From positions 1 through 5,334 of the forward strand of contig DTYO01000287.1 in assembly GCA_012961845.1 (NCBI GenBank): 5,334 bases of DNA, written 5' to 3'. A program made the position numbers and the translations under genes. This document shows, piece after piece, positions 5,126 to 5,334 of this stretch; positions within the stretch are counted from its first letter, which is position 1; the number at the start of each line of letters is the position of its first letter. The DNA is from Thermodesulfobacteriaceae bacterium. Lineage in GTDB: Bacteria > Desulfobacterota > Dissulfuribacteria > Dissulfuribacterales > UBA3076. The notes under the pieces were generated by a model. It was not told the origin of the DNA, did not search any database, and saw nothing but the letters and a program-made list of their open reading frames with translations.

Positions 5126-5334
5126 TCAGTCCTGTTTTTCCAGAAGCGCTTTCCGGCTGAGCCTGATTTTGCCCTGTCTGTCTATGTCGAGGACCTTGAC
5201 CTGGATTTCGTCCCCTTCTTTCAGTATGTCGGTGACTTTCTTGACATGCTTGTTGTCCAGTTCGGAAATGTGGACCAGACCGTCGGTGCCGGGCAGGATT
5301 TCAACAAAGGCTCCGAAGTCCATTATTTTTTTGA
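5126..5334 (-). CDS. pnp: Polyribonucleotide nucleotidyltransferase (PNPase), C-terminal S1 domain, partial
   Basis: The frame is open to the right edge, so only the last 68 residues are seen. An internal ATG at 5323 is not the start, because codons before it (KKI) continue the conserved strand. KKIMDFGAFVEILPGTDGLV, then HISEL, is the canonical start of an S1 RNA-binding domain as found at the end of PNPase, followed by VTDILKEGDEIQVKVLDIDR and QGKIRLSRKALLEKQD. PNPase degrades RNA 3' to 5' phosphorolytically as a trimer, in the cytoplasm and often in the degradosome. The protein ends right after the S1 domain, as usual. S1 domains also occur in ribosomal protein S1 and others, so the naming rests partly on context: the M16 peptidase gene follows 77 nt downstream and dut comes next, as in conserved pnp loci. 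Confidence 0.88.
   Translation of the reverse strand, partial: KKIMDFGAFVEILPGTDGLVHISELDNKHVKKVTDILKEGDEIQVKVLDIDRQGKIRLSRKALLEKQD

Noticed and set aside
5100..5130. TACAAT on the minus strand as a promoter -10 for the M16 gene
   Set aside because: The -10 match is good, but no acceptable -35 lies 16-18 nt upstream; best match is CTGAGT at 18 nt. Readthrough from pnp is simpler.
5321..5323. ATG at 5323 as the start of a small stand-alone S1-domain protein
   Set aside because: Codons before it encode the conserved first strand of the S1 domain and the frame runs to the window edge; pnp context explains it.
1..5334. CRISPR arrays, insertion sequences, att sites, tRNA or rRNA genes
   Set aside because: No regularly spaced repeats, transposase motifs, terminal repeats or tRNA-like cloverleaf sequences were seen on either strand.

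Overview
The window looks like a stretch of ordinary bacterial chromosome carrying housekeeping genes. No mobile element, CRISPR array, tRNA or rRNA was seen. The gene set fits an anaerobic, Gram-negative-type bacterium in the former Deltaproteobacteria (Desulfobacterota), for two reasons: a MoeA-like molybdopterin-binding protein with a C-terminal cysteine cluster sits next to yggT and divIVA, and the other strand carries the order pnp, M16 peptidase, dut, dus. This placement is an inference from gene content and style, not from a database match, and Firmicutes-type lineages cannot be excluded because several of these neighbourhoods are shared.

Left part, plus strand (2-1967): three tightly packed genes, almost certainly one transcript. 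The first is the 3' part of a MoeA-like molybdopterin-binding protein gene, cut by the left edge. A 3-nt gap leads to a YggT-family membrane protein, and a 10-nt gap leads to a DivIVA-family coiled-coil protein. YggT and DivIVA are classic neighbours in cell-division/envelope loci.

Right part, minus strand (5334 down to 1964): reading in the direction of transcription, this holds the 3' end of pnp (polynucleotide phosphorylase, S1 domain, cut by the right edge), a complete M16 zinc peptidase, dut (dUTPase) and a DusB-type tRNA-dihydrouridine synthase. The two strands meet tail to tail, with the stop codons of divIVA and dusB overlapping in one TTAG.

Non-coding parts: the 199-nt gap between the M16 gene and dut is AT-rich. 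It contains a perfect 14-bp palindrome overlapping a plausible sigma70 -35 element, so dut-dusB probably has its own, possibly regulated, promoter. The 77-nt pnp-M16 gap has two short inverted repeats and a Shine-Dalgarno placed unusually close to the first ATG of the M16 gene. The 87-nt dut-dusB gap has two small GC-rich hairpins just before dusB.

I found no evidence for a novel multi-gene system. The observations most worth checking are the dut upstream palindrome/promoter, the cysteine motif of the MoeA-like protein, the M16 start site, and the zero-length convergent junction.
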